The position numbers and the translations under genes are program-made. A stretch of 64,000 nucleotides of DNA from Daucus carota subsp. sativus (lineage: Eukaryota > Streptophyta > Magnoliopsida > Apiales > Apiaceae): the NCBI RefSeq assembly GCF_001625215.2, contig NC_030386.2, positions 17,578,545 to 17,642,544 of the forward strand. The letters are read 5' to 3'. This document shows positions 1-22,222 of the stretch, piece by piece; within the stretch, counting starts at the first letter, position 1, and each line of letters begins with the position of its first letter. The notes below the pieces were generated by a model. That model did not search any database and was not told where the DNA came from. It saw nothing but the letters and a program-made list of their open reading frames with translations.

Positions 1-486
1 TTACACAATGAATTATTTCCTAAATTGACAATGTAATCTGAGTTATTCAAAAAAAATAAATATTTTCATACAACAGTCAATACTCCTTCTTACAAGAGAA
101 TACATGAATCTGAGGGTTCTTTTTTGTTCAGTTCGAGTGTGGAGATTGGGAGGTTTAAGAAAGTAACACTATATTTCTTAGACACATATGGTTCAATTTT
201 TCTTGTGATTTCGAGATTACCCGACAACATGTGAACGGAAGTGATTGATCATATCATAACTATTTCAGATCTATTACTATAATGAAAACCTCTAGTGTAG
301 TAATAAAATGGAAATAATATATATAAAAAGGGCATACAGAATCGATGTCATTACAAATAATGAAAAAAGAATAAAAAATTGTGCACACAGGCTTTATAAT
401 GGAAATCAGAAACTCCCTAAAATTATATAATTACTTGAGTAGAATTTATATATACTTCAAATAAATTAAGCATAAAATGAGCTTAC

Positions 487-2352
487 ATGGTATATCATCT
501 TCTTGAAGAGCCAAGAGTTTTCCATGATGATATATCATAGCGGTGTTAGCTGCGAGATAGTAAATAAATAGTTGCTTAAGCTCCTCCCATTTGTTTCCCC
601 AAAAATCATGACATGATATAGAACGTATAAAGATTAATTTGTTCGATAATCATTATAATAATCGAACAACAAATAGCCTATGGATCAGAATACTGACCAC
701 CTTACCTGTTCCATGTCCATATGACATGTCTAGTACTTTCAACTTTCCTCTGAGCATTTGAATCTTGACCATAAGTAATCCAAATAGTCCCTTGAGATCT
801 CCTATCTGCAAAGGTATGTTTTATGCACATCAAGATGAGTATTATAAAGAGTTCTAAATAAACTAAGTGAACAGATATTCGATAGAAGGCCATTCCTGGA
901 ATTTTATATCTCCAAAAACCTTTAGGTGTTGAATGTGATCTTATTACTCTTTTAGCACTTCCCTTAAAACAAGGCCAATTATGGGATTAAAGACATGTCT
1001 TCAGATCAAAGAGCGGACCACTAAGAGTCTATGAGCACAACTTCAGTGTAGAAAATGAGAGCAATAGTGGATCCGAAACTTGTAAGCGACCACACAATCA
1101 CTCAGAATGCCTGAACTCTGTTACCATGTTAGTGACCAACTCCCCCAAAATCTTAAGTTTTTTGGGAGAGTGATTATTTGAATCATATACATTTTCAACA
1201 TAATAATATTTTGTCTCACTCTTATCTATCATCGATCAACTCGCTTAGCAATTTATTTCACAAAAAATCTATATAATATAAACAAAAAAAGGTGTGGAGA
1301 TTAGTAGACATTGACTTCTGTTGCTTAGATGTTACCTTCACGAACTTAGCACCACCAAATGTATCTTCTTGCTTTAGACGAGATGTCCTCACGTAACGAG
1401 AAACGTAACTAGCTTTCCCATCTTTAATGCGTAATCCATGAATCATGCTGCAAACAATGAAGGACAATGCACCATAAACTAGTTTTCCAACCATTTGCCT
1501 TCCATTCTCTTGGATATAATATATCACCTCATCGATGAATTTGATTCAAAAAAACTAATAATATAAAGTTATACTCTAGCCACAACTCACATAGCACACA
1601 GCCAAGTGATTAGTATTGTTTCGACAAAGCTTTTCTTGAGTCTCATAAATACTCCAAAGCAACTTCGGGCTAGCACCTACTCTTGACTATATATATATAC
1701 ATAACTCAAAGATTGCATTTAAATTCTTAAAGTAGCTGTAAATCACTTCTATATGGTGATAAAGTTTGGATAGTGCTGAAATAATCCTGGATTTTAAAAG
1801 TAAGATCCCTTTCTCATATGCACTCATGGAAAAAATTATCAATTTTTATTTGAAAAAGGAAACTCACCCATCTCCATCAAACCTGCACAGTAAAAAAATG
1901 ACAATAAGTATCAACTTGAGTCATTCAAAATGACATAATCAGTAACATACAACTTATGTATTACGATAATATTAATATATAAGAACCATAATACAAGACC
2001 TACATCACTGAAACATATGCATAAAAAAGAATATATGAGCAAAACTACTTATCATCCATGTTAACAGAGCACATCACAAGGGTGAACTTTGCAGATTTAA
2101 TACAAATAATTTTTTTTTTTAAGAAGAAGGATGTACCAATGATAGTCAGCAACAGGAAGGAATTTTGGATTTGGACCAACCCTGAAAAACTCACCATTAA
2201 GACACTCCTGAAATAATTTTATTGTTATTAGATTTAACTAAGATAAGTGCTATACAACTTTCAAACACTTATGCATGCTTCATAATTTTAATAAGTGTCC
2301 AATTCTATAGACACTTTTAAATTCAACATAATAGCAACACAATGAAGAGGCC

Positions 2353-2389
<37 letters not shown>

Positions 2390-5300
2390 CATGCCAGAAA
2401 TTAAAATCAATTTTGGTCATCAAAAATTAAAACATCAACCAAACATCAGCCTGGATGTCATAAATGACTAAACAAGTGAAATTATTCAAAAGTTCCAAAT
2501 TATAGTTTTCCTGTGAATAAGAAACAAGGAGATAATTGATCATTAGTTGCCTAAACCAAAACAAGTAATATATTGATTAAAATATGGGTAACTGCACAGA
2601 CCTACAAATCCATACAAATAAGATGCATCATAGAACCTGAAAATAAAATATGATATTTAAATGATTCACTAGAATACCAATAAAAATCACTAACAATGTA
2701 AAAAAAGTATGACTAGTTAATATATAAATGAGTGACACCTAAATCACCAACAATACAAGAATGGTTCTACTTGCCAATATATAATTGAGCTAAACCTGAG
2801 CTTGTGTACCAAAAGTGTCGACTTGTAAACTTGCAAGCCTAAATAATGTGTAATTTTTATAAATAATTAGTTAAGTTACAAAAATATCATTTTATGTTAT
2901 ACGTTTAAGAGTATAAGGCTAATTCATTTATTTTTAAACAGCTTAACTGAAACTCCAAACAAGCCTATCGATCTATCTCAATTGAACTTGAATCACATCT
3001 TACATGATATTTAATATTCAAAATTGTATTTAATCTTAGTCGTGAGAGAGGTCCGAGCTTAAATTTATGGCAAGATAAAACTCGAACTCGAGATGTAAAT
3101 ATTTCATAGAGCTCCAACATATGGTGGATAAGTCTATATTGACTTGAACAACACGTCACACCTAATTATGAATAATAATATATTTCAAAGAAGTACAAGC
3201 TAATTAAATACACAAAACTCGCTAATACAGAAGTAAGTTTTATGGCACAATTTGAACAGATGTCACAATTTTATCAGAATTCACTACAAGTACATATATT
3301 ATTCGCCAGTTCCAACTTTGCCATCGGTTTGAAACACTAGCCTGAACTGATACACATACATACACATATACATACTTCATTTTTAAGATCCTAGCGTCAA
3401 GCTTGAATTTTTAATTATTAGGCAGGTACCTCGTCACATTTTGAGTTCACAAGTGCACAATACTTCAATTGAATTGAATATTAACTCGACAAACTCTCAC
3501 AACCATAGCGTTGACACCTTATTATTTAACCGGAGGGCGCTAGAAAAAGAGTTTAATAGGATCATTCTTCGACATGCAGCGAAGTTTAAGTCAGATCTTC
3601 GAGGACAAGTTTTACGGTTCACTATAAAACATACAGTATAGTCTATTAACCAGTTTGACTCATTTATGATATCAATCTTAAGACGAATCGAGTTTAAATC
3701 AAGTTAACGGGAGATGACCGATAATAGGAAGACCAGAAGCAGAAGTCTCATTAACAGGAGCAAAATTACCGTTATCGATGAATTCAGCCAGTGTATCCGA
3801 AGGAAAGTATTCTGCGTAGATTTAAATGAAGTTTTATCTTTAGAAAGAGCTGATTAGAATGGTTGACCTTGGTCCTTTCAAGCACGGTAATTCTAGTGCA
3901 GTGAAAATTCTTGAAGCTGATAACGCTCACCACAGTAGAACATATGATAAAGTGAAAAAGAGCAATGAAGAGATGACGCATTATAGTCCAACTGCCAGTT
4001 GTATATAGGACATATATTTTGCTTATTTAGATTTTGCTGTGGCTATCAAGTTGGTTTGTTCTTTTTCTATATTATATATTTTTTATTACTTAGGTGAGAA
4101 TTTTTTTTTGTGGATATAGTAATGTTTACTTGCAATTTCTTTTCTTCTTTTTTTGCAGTATCAGATATGCCTACATATATAGGTTATCTAGATTGAAGTT
4201 GAACAGTGGCCTGACAAAATCTTATGAGAGCTTTACAAAGACCAATCATCTAATTGGCTCGTCAAACTCCACTTTGAGATTTGAAGATGGTTTGGCATTA
4301 TAGAAATTTAAACATTTAGATTCATGTTCAAAGAATTTTTGTTGTATATAACAATGCTACTTGTGTAATAACTGTAGTGATTTTAATTATTGTATGAGAT
4401 ACAAGTGTAATATTTTACATTAGTTGGACTATTTTCTTTTAGTATTTGAGTTCTTATTTTGTTAATGTGATAAATGCTTGTAATATATTTATTATTTGTT
4501 ATGGTTTATATGTGGTTGTGGTTTGTTATACATAATATCTGATTAAAGTCTTTTTGAGGTGTATTGTGTATGTAAGACAACAAGTTATGGTTATCAATAA
4601 AATGAAAAAAAATATATATATTTTTAAAAAAAATTCTATACACGTCGGCATTCTTGTTAACCGACGCAATAGGTCTATACATACAGCGTCTGCATTTTTG
4701 GTAACCGACACTTATTCTTATACCTATAGCGTCGGGAGTTTAAGTAACCAACGCTTATGCCTATACCTATAGTGTCGATGTTTCAAGTAACCAACACTTA
4801 TGCTCATACCAATAGCGTCAGTGTTTCAAGTAACCGACGCTTATGCATATACCTGTAGTGTCGGCATTTCAGATAATCGACGCTTATGACTATTTTAAGT
4901 ATCGCCTAAATAACTGACGCAACAAGTCCATACCTTTAGTGTCGCCTATATATACTACGCCACTTGACCGACGCTAAAAGTATATTTTAACCGACACCAT
5001 AAGCCTTTTATGTACTAGTGTACATTGATCGTAGAAGGGGTGTAATTCTATACTCACAATAAATTTGTGCGAGTTCAAATGAAAAATGTCATAATGGAGT
5101 CAAGGTTGACAATCGACTTGACATATTTACGTGTAAAATAGATCGACTTGGCAACAATTGCGCAAAACCGGCTGAAATACCAAATTTTTTGACTTTTAAG
5201 CCTAAATGATTTTAGTTTCTCTTACTAAATTACTTATATATTGAGACAAATTTGGTTTATTTTTTTCCCCATATTAATCAGATTTATGAAAACATTTATG

Positions 5301-8300
5301 TGTTTACCTTGTTTAAACTTGATTTAAATCTCAGCTGTCAGTGAGAATCTGTATTCTTCGCCTCCCTCCTCCATCTTCCGTTGTTTCTAGCTGATAATCT
5401 CTTCAAAGGTAGAACTCTCTTGTTTGTGCATCTCTCTTCCAAAATATGTATATAACATGATTTGATCTCTTTTGCTCTCTTATTCACACTTTCAATTCCG
5501 ATCCATCTGATTTGCGTTTTCAACCGATTCAAATATTGGGATATCGATCTACTCACCGACTTATGCAAGGACATCTTTAAAGGACGGATCATATTTGAAA
5601 ATGACTCATTTTGTGTGAGTATACTCCACAAAATTAAGGTGTATTTTTTCTAATTCACAATCTTACTTGTTTATATGATCTGTTGATAATTTAGATATGT
5701 GCATCTAATCTTAATATTGTTATTCATAAAATAGATCTTGTGCATTTTGATATTGCTTGCATAAGATTGAATTATATGCAACCTCAACCAGATATAGGTT
5801 TTTGATTTAATGTTAACATGTTGTATTTTCGAGATGATGGTGGTCTAACGGTGTTTTGCGATGGAGGTTTGCGGCTGTAATATTTTTGACAAAAATTATG
5901 ACATAATTCATGATTTCAGTTTTGTAGAAATTGTATTTAGTTTTCGGTTTTTAATTGTCTGCATTTAATGTTTTAATGATTTTGGTTGTAACAGAGGGAA
6001 TATGTATTATGCGATATTTCCTTAAATAGGGATCGACTCATTTATATATATTTTTTAAATTTAGATATCAACCTTTTTAGTAATTGTTATATTCTCATTA
6101 TTGATTGATGTTTTACTTAAATTTTCTAAGGACTTTATATAAAAAATTTAATTTTCTTATTTAAAATTTCCTTTATCACTTTAAAGTTGATTTTTTTGTA
6201 TATATGAAAATTATTTGAATTTTTTTGAAATTGTCTTGATTGTCATTTAATGAGTTAGTACGTTAATTGTGCCTCTATTGATGGCTAATTTTGTACCATT
6301 TATGGGTGGCCATGATTGATGGCATATTTTGGGCTTGTAAGAGGCCTTTATGTGCCACTTTGTTGGCTTGTTAATAATTGTTATTTTTATATTATATTTT
6401 CGGTATATTATCTTTTTCGTTAGTGTCTCACCAAAGATCCATCTTTGGTTGGGACTTTATTTAATTTCCTTTTTCACTAGTTGAATGATAATCACATGAT
6501 GTTAATTATTATTAGTTATTGGATATATTATCCTTTATTTTTTAATAATATATATATATAATCAGTTATATATATATAGACTTATATTCTTCTTGTTTCC
6601 TTTGTTTATATTTTCAGGATGCTTGGAAGAAGACGGATTTTTCTTTTCGGACATTAAAGTTTTATTATCTAAATTTCCCCGGTCATCTTGCATGTCCGAT
6701 GGTTAGATGATAAGCTTTCTTGAATGAAAGAATTATCACGGTGAATTGCCGGATCATATTTGTTGAGATTCATTCTCATTATCAAAAAAAAAAAAAAAAA
6801 CTTGATTTAAATCTGGTAACTTTTGTGGAGACGGAGGTTAGAGCTTAAATTTATGACAAGGTAAATTAAGATATTTAACTTGATATATTCTAAAAGGTAG
6901 ATAGAATAAGGTCTTGTTTGACATTGTTATTCCGCACTAAAATTTAAGTTGTTATTAAAGAAAATGAGATAACTTGCTAGTTTTTTAATGGATATCAAAA
7001 AGAATTGTTGACGGAGTTTGATAATCAACAAAAATGAGGTTCATCGTCGCAACAACAATTTATTATGGTGGTTGATTGACAGAATATCTGTCAAAGTATG
7101 GTGGTTGTGTATTTATGGGTGTTTGAGACCAAAATGATTGTAGGTTGTTTCCTTTCTCTCAACATTTTGATCCATTCAATGTGCCTACATATCCTGTGTT
7201 TATTGGGGTCAACCCATACGTAGTTCTTGGAGGCCAAAAACTTAAGTTGAATAGAAGTAGGTTTCATGTGGATGAGTACATATATAGCTAAGGCGATGGC
7301 CCATGGCTTGGACGAGTCTTTTAGAGTCTTCAGAGTCTTCAAAGTCTTTAGAGTCTTCTGATGAGCCCACTCCATCAAAGCCTAGCCTTAAATCCTAATA
7401 ACTCGCTCCAAATCTAAATAATCATGAATTCGGCATCACATAACACTAACCGCTACTTTTTGTATCTTGGAAGTGGACTCATGATATAGCCACGGTCATC
7501 ACGGATGAGTCCTTACTCACGGTGAGGATAACCAGCTAGAGTATAGGGCAAGTTCTTCCCCTAAACTGCCGAGATATATGATCATCTCTACCCCAGTGAG
7601 GATAACCCACCAGAATGCAGGATTAAGATATGAGATCAGTCTTTAAACTATTTCGGAGGGACTTCAATAAATGTCATGATCACCTCAAACCCTTGTACGA
7701 GGATAACTCGACACAATATAAGATTCAGGGTTATAGATCATGGCCGGATGGGCTCCGGAAAACATGATTTTCATGTTATCCCCAGGATGGGTCTTTAATA
7801 TTATTCCTCAGAGGGGTCTTCAATATCTCCATGTATAGGTCTTCATATGTCCATACTTGATCACATTTATCCCAAATATAAAGGACTCTTCTATGTTTGA
7901 CCCTTCACTAAACAATTTTGGTTGAAGAGTCTCTTTAAAAACCGCACTTTTAGTACACGTCTTCTTCATATACCACAATCTCTTTAAAAACCGCATTTCT
8001 AGTGGGCGCGTCTTCTTCATACAAAGTACCACATCTTCCATGCCCCTTCTTACTTGTAGTGTCCATTCCTTACTCACAGAGGTTGAGACCTTCCTAAAGC
8101 ATATAAGAGGCGCGTCCTCAAACCAATAGGCTGAACTCCCTTAATTTCTTTTCAAGGCATTTCAACAAAGTCATGGTCCATTTCTGGCATATACAACCCA
8201 ATATGACTAGCCTATTTTTGCGCTAGAATAATACTACTAGCTTTTTTATTTTCATTCAGAGGGAAAATATCTTGCCTATCTTTTATTTCATGGATGTAAA

Positions 8301-8867
8301 CTTTGTATTGGTAATTATTTCTAAAAGATAAGATTTTGAATATATATCACAAAAAACTTATATTTTTAGTCTCTTAAATTCCATTCTACTTATATTACTA
8401 ATATTATAGATATTTATAAACAGTTCACAAAGATAATAATTTTGAATTATTCTTAACATACACTACTTTAGGGGGGGAGGAAATGTTTTTAACTATACTT
8501 TCCGTTAAAATATCAAATATCACCACAAACATTATATATCAACGTACACATATCGGAGAAATTATTTAATAGTCGCTGAATTGAGTCTGAGTTTCCAGCT
8601 TAAATTCATGAGAACAACATGAACGAAAATTATTACCGGAAGATGACCGACAACCGGAAGATCAGAAGCAGGAGGAGTCTCATCAACAGGAGCAAAGTTA
8701 CCGGAAAGCCAGTGATGAGGCACAGAGGAGTCATACATATACTTTACAATCAAACTCTCAATCCAATCAATAGCTTTTGATGTTATTCCTTCGCTTGGCT
8801 TTGGATTCACCACTACAACATCTTCAATTCTACCCACTTTGTTTTTCTCTTGTTTTGTTATTCCCAT
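487..8867 (-). CDS. CCD1: Carotenoid cleavage dioxygenase 1 paralogue, 5' part only (six exons; continues past the left edge)
   Basis: Encodes the N-terminal ~198 residues of a cytosolic carotenoid 9,10(9',10') cleavage dioxygenase, the family that makes C13 apocarotenoids such as beta-ionone. Exons, in reading order: 8637-8867, 2137-2207, 1868-1882 (15 nt), 1336-1447, 706-805, 487-549; all have GT-AG sites and stay in frame. They match exon for exon the complete neighbour at 9596-19365. The start is ATG at 8867, aligned with the neighbour's start. Recognisable family stretches are [61 protein letters not shown] and [12 protein letters not shown]. Oddities: the usual VAGYHW is VADYHW, and the usual SEADKPY is QEDDIPY. 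The four iron-ligand histidines would lie in exons outside the window, so activity cannot be judged. Intron 1 is about 6.4 kb and full of inserted DNA. Confidence 0.9.
3703..3773 (-). pseudogene. Degraded copy of part of CCD1 exon 1 inside intron 1 of the left CCD1 paralogue
   Basis: Read on the minus strand this matches the end of CCD1 exon 1. It gives roughly [21 protein letters not shown], against [22 protein letters not shown] in the real exon at 8637-8867. It lacks the exon start, carries several replacements and has no usable splice donor at the expected place (GTTAAC instead of GTAATA). Its similarity to the nearby exon points to an old local duplication. It is probably non-functional. 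Confidence 0.75.
4630..5020. mobile_element. CACTA-type transposon end with subterminal repeats
   Basis: On the minus strand the segment starts CACTAGTACATAAAAG at 5020. It then repeats a short motif of the form GCGTCGGTTA many times, in both orientations, in units of about 60 bases down to about 4640. A CACTA terminus followed by dense short subterminal repeats is the hallmark of En/Spm-type elements. I could not find a matching left end with a 3-bp target duplication. A CACTACAAGTACATA string at 3282 is a weak candidate, but its flank (ATT) does not match the right flank (TAC). A possible spliced exon at about 4159-4303 lies in the same stretch and may belong to the element. Confidence 0.6.
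5332..6800 (+). mobile_element. Non-LTR retroposon with poly(A) tail and 15-17 bp target site duplication
   Basis: The segment ends in about 17 A residues and is flanked by the same sequence, AAACTTGATTTAAATCT, at 5315-5331 and running 6798-6814. That is a typical target site duplication of L1-type retrotransposition. No long open frame is seen; the longest is under 100 residues and unrecognised. A second copy of its 3' half lies in reverse orientation at about 19502-20110, upstream of the complete CCD1. It could be a 5'-truncated LINE, a long SINE-like element or a retroposed RNA; the source is not recognised. Confidence 0.8.
7440..7830. repeat. Degenerate direct repeat containing GAGGATAAC
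   Basis: The motif GTGAGGATAAC or a close variant (CGAGGATAACTCG) recurs at about 7521, 7597 and 7699, each followed by related text, so the unit is about 80-100 bp and poorly conserved. Just to its left, at 7318-7360, is a short array of AGAGTCTTC-like units. No coding potential is evident. The stretch 6815-8636 otherwise appears as ordinary intron or old repeat sequence of the left CCD1 paralogue. Confidence 0.4.
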
Positions 8868-9595
8868 TTTTAGTGTGTAAATAATGAGTGTTTTGAAGAT
8901 GGTATTGGTGGGTGTTCTTTTATCTGTTTGGTTGATAATAATTTGCCGGCCACGTTGATGTTTCTTTGATCACAATTATGTACGTATTTGTTCGTGAACA
9001 AAACAAGAACTACATATCAGCATCTCCCATGAGTATCTTGTACACATGCGTAATCCAAATATGAGTATCTTTACCTTTGAAGAAAGAGTCATCACAGACA
9101 ATATTCACACAGGTATCTTCGCGCCTGTGGATTTTGTTCAGCGATTTGCTGCAATTCTCAGACTTTTGAAATGCTGCAGTTTAGCTCGTTCTTGAAGTTG
9201 TGCTTGTTTACAACACAGACAAACAGAAGATATAAATCAATATGAACTGGTCTCCGATACAAGTTATGGAGCCTTAAAGTATCCCCTACCCTGTACTGTC
9301 TTAGCAGTTTCTGTTATAGGAAGAATCAAAAAGGAAGAAAATGACAGAAATTTGACGCAGTTATCAACTTTCTCATAGTGAAATATATCACCAAGTTTAG
9401 TATATATGTAATTCTTGTGTGTTTAATAGGTACATCACATACTTGATATAAACCTATATTGCTTGTAGACATTCACTTTACAGAAACAGTTATTACACTG
9501 AATATTTATGCTATGAAGTATACGAGTCACACAGGCCTCGTAGTGCCAGTGGTGTGTTTGCCACAATTCCCAGCAATCATCAAGCTTCTGCAATC
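8868..9595. other. Spacer between the two CCD1 genes (promoter of the left copy, 3' flank of the right copy)
   Basis: About 730 bp separate the stop codon of the complete CCD1 from the start codon of its paralogue, on the same strand. The stretch holds a relic of the last CCD1 exon (9174-9202) and otherwise no gene. The promoter of the left paralogue and the 3' UTR of the right gene must both lie here, but no individual regulatory site can be supported by eye. Confidence 0.5.
9174..9202 (-). pseudogene. Relic of the last CCD1 exon
   Basis: On the minus strand this reads CACAACTTCAAGAACGAGC and then TAAACTGCAG, matching the true last exon of the neighbouring gene (9596-9625, encoding EQLQEQAKL and stop). 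One base is missing near the acceptor and the TAG stop has become CAG. The flanks also match the flanks of the true last exon, including the AACAGAAGATA-like text upstream of it. A local duplication of a few hundred bases at the gene's 3' end is the simplest reading. Confidence 0.7.
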
Positions 9596-19365
<9,770 letters not shown>

Positions 19366-19501
19366 TTTCAGTGTGTGTAGTGTGTGTTTTGGAGATGATG
19401 GTTAGAGAGAGTGGTGTTTTATCTGGTTGGTTCGTGAATATCGGCCGCCCACGTAGATGCGCATCACTTATTCGGTTTGAAATGTACCTGCCTGCGACAA
19501 A

Positions 19502-20110
19502 TTTTTTTTTTTTTTTTTTTTTTTTTTGAAAATGAGAATGAATCTCAACAATATGAAACAGCAGTTCACCGTGATAATTCTTTCATTCAAGAAAGCTTAT
19601 TATCTAACCGTCGGACATGCAAGATGACCGGGGAAATTTAGACAATAAAACTTTAATGTCCGAAAAGAAAAACCCGTCTTCTTCCAAGAATCCTGAGAAT
19701 AGAAGAAAGAAAACAAGAATAATATAAGTCGATATATATAACACATTATATATATTATAAAAATAAAAGATAATATATCCAATAATTAATTAATATTAAA
19801 ATCACGTGTATATTGCATGAGATGATCAAAAAATTCCCACAATTATGATAACTCATAATTGAGACAATTAAGCTCTTAATTAAGGTACAATTAATAAAAT
19901 ATTAACGCCCTTAATTAAGACACAATTAACGTCCTCAATTAAGGCCAATTAACACCTCAAATAAGGCACATTTAACTCCATCAATTATGGAGCACAAATT
20001 ACATCCTCAATAAAGAGGCACAATTAACGCCTTCATTAAGGCACAGTGAAGCGCCTTCCTTTTTGAAACCGGATCGCATGCTGATCCCGGAACTACCGTC
20101 GCCGTCGTCA
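19502..20110 (-). mobile_element. Second copy of the poly(A) retroposon, minus orientation
   Basis: On the plus strand a run of about 27 T residues starts near 19502, then the sequence is the reverse complement of the 3' half of the retroposon at 5332-6800. The match includes the parts reading GAAGAAGACGG, CCCCGGTCATCTTGCATGTC and GAATGAAAGAATTATCACGG. The inner part (about 19850-20110), rich in TTAAGGCACAATTAA-like repeats, has diverged or differs in origin. The tail points toward the CCD1 start, about 140 bp away. The left limit of similarity is uncertain and no target duplication was found. Confidence 0.7.
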
Positions 20111-20716
20111 CCCTCGGCCACCAAAATGGTATATATATTAAAATGCATTCATTTACAAGATTCAAAATTCAAATAACCCATAAATGGTACAAATATATTT
20201 AAATGCATTCATTTATAAGATTCAAAATTTGAATCTTTTAATTAATCTTCTAATTACTACATAAAAGTTCAAATTATTTTTGTGGACAAAGTTTTACATG
20301 GATTTTAGCTTATGGTTTATGAACAGTTCCGTAATCCAAATTATTTCTCATTAATCGATCATAACTTATTTTAACGGGATGATTTAAATTTATATTTATT
20401 TTTTGTATATATTTTGAGACTTCTATAAAATATAATTTTATGATATTTTTTTTTAAATCCTTAAAAAAAAATTGACATTTAAATTTTTATTTAAAAATAA
20501 TGATTTAGAAATACGTTATTGAACTATATTTTATTAAAGTCTCGAAATGCGTGCAAACAGTGTACGTAAATATCTGATCAGAAATGGAGTGAGTTTTTAA
20601 TTAAAATGGATGTAATTTTTGTATATGACAAAGATTTATCATTATTAGAAAACAGTAGTGAATTAAAGTTACATATATATATATTATATTAAAATCCATG
20701 TAAAATTAAAATATTA

Positions 20717-20978
20717 CTCCCTCCGTCCCCTTTTACATGTCCCTTTTGAAAAAAAAAATTGTCCCAAATTACTTGTCCACTTCTCTTTTCAAAGCAACTT
20801 TTTGTATGTTTTTTCAAAATGTAACAACTTCCAATGTTTGACTAGGATATATATATACACAACTCTATCTAATTCATTACATTTATTAGGGATATGTATG
20901 AAAAATAGATATCCACCTAACATTTTCTTAAGATGCGTTATTTTTTCAAAAGGGACAAGTAAAAAGGGACGGAAGGAG
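20717..20978. mobile_element. Stowaway-type MITE
   Basis: Inverted ends CTCCCTCCGTCCCC and GGGACGGAAGGAG are flanked by TA. Internal arms TTTTACATGTCCC and GGGACAAGTAAAA continue the pairing. No coding content. Confidence 0.85.
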
Positions 20979-21110
20979 TAATAAAATTTAGCACTTGATA
21001 CGTTTATCTGTACCCGGTAAAAAACAAGAATGAAAACAAAAGAATGGTGGTGATAACAAATTGGTGTATAAATTCAATAGCGAGGCTGCGAGTGCGAGGG
21101 CCCGTACTCA

Positions 21111-21917
21111 TCTATACTATACTATTAAAGCCGAAACATTAAAAGTTTGGTCGGTCGGTCGGTACTTGGGCCAAAATACGGGCCTATCTATATAACCAAT
21201 TATTCTGGGCCTATTTATATAAATAATTATTCTTTCTAATGGGCGCCATATATATAAAAATATAATATCATTAAATATAATTATTAATAAATAACATGTG
21301 ATATTATTCAACCAAAATACATTAATAACATTATTTTTAAATACTCTAATGATCTCATATTAAAAGAAATATTACAAATCTGTCATATACTATATATTAT
21401 TACACTATTAAAGCCAAAAATAAAAATTCACTTGGTTGGTCAGTTAGTTGAGTTTGGTGAATCGTTTGGTATTCGACCCACGGAGCTCTTAAATTTATAA
21501 CATGTTATAGTATATTTTTTATTATCAATTAAACCAAAATATCAAATTTAGGTTAGTATGATGGGAGGTATTTGGTTCATGCGTATGTTTTATACCATAT
21601 TATTAATTATTATTAACTAAATATCAAATGTTGATTGGTTAGTTTATATCTGAGTTTATAGGCCACTTTAAATTATAACATGTAAAAGAAAATATTTTAA
21701 CATTCTCATTAAAATATATATGTTCGACCTAATTTTCAATTAGCCATTTGACGGACTTAACTATGAAGAATTTATCCAACTGTTAAGTAAAAAATTTATT
21801 AAACCATGTTATTCTATCATAATTTTATTTTTACAATAAAATTAGATAACTTTAAAATATATATAATAAAATAACAAATATGTTAACCGCCCGTGCATTG
21901 CACGGGTTATAAGCTAG
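21111..21917 (+). mobile_element. Non-autonomous Helitron
   Basis: The left end is TCTATACTATACTATTAAAG, preceded by A. The right end is a GC-rich hairpin (CCCGTGCATTGCACGGG at 21889-21905) followed after a short spacer by CTAG and then T at 21918. A 5' TC end, a 3' hairpin with CTRR, and insertion between A and T are the diagnostic Helitron features. At 807 bp, with no Rep/helicase frame, it is non-autonomous. Within it, near 21395, the start-like string ACTATTAAAGCC occurs again, suggesting an internal relic of a second related end. Confidence 0.88.
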
Positions 21918-22222
21918 TATATGATATTTGGGAAAACGCACATCACATGTCCCATCGCATTTGCCAAGTTTTCTGGTTGAATTTGATGTTTACTGGAAAT
22001 TGTGTATAAAAACACATGTAGCTTATAAGTATGGTAGAGAGGAACAATGAAAGAAATTGATATCGCGAAATGAAAACAGAAATGGAGAAAAACCATTCTG
22101 GACTATTATCAAAACTAACGTAGTACTCCAGAACAGTTGACAAATTTTGTAAGCGAAAATTAGAGTTGGAATCAAAGTTGAATTCTAGGAAAAGTAAATA
22201 TCACTCGAATCCTTGTATTATA

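Noticed and set aside
4094..4303. Possible coding exon with acceptor-like TTTTTTTGCAG near 4158 and a stop at 4303
   Set aside because: The translated sequence matches no family I recognise, it lies in repeat-rich intron DNA, and no partner exons are evident. It may be part of the CACTA element.
3282..5020. A complete CACTA element from 3282 to 5020
   Set aside because: The left candidate end lacks subterminal repeats and the 3-bp flanks (ATT and TAC) do not match.
5338..5653. Overlapping open frames of about 60-100 residues on both strands inside the retroposon
   Set aside because: No recognisable domain, both strands open, and the position is within the 5' part of a retroposon; likely chance.
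7820..8077. 85-residue minus-strand frame
   Set aside because: It covers degenerate repeats (two near copies of TCTTCTTCATA-type text) and matches no family.
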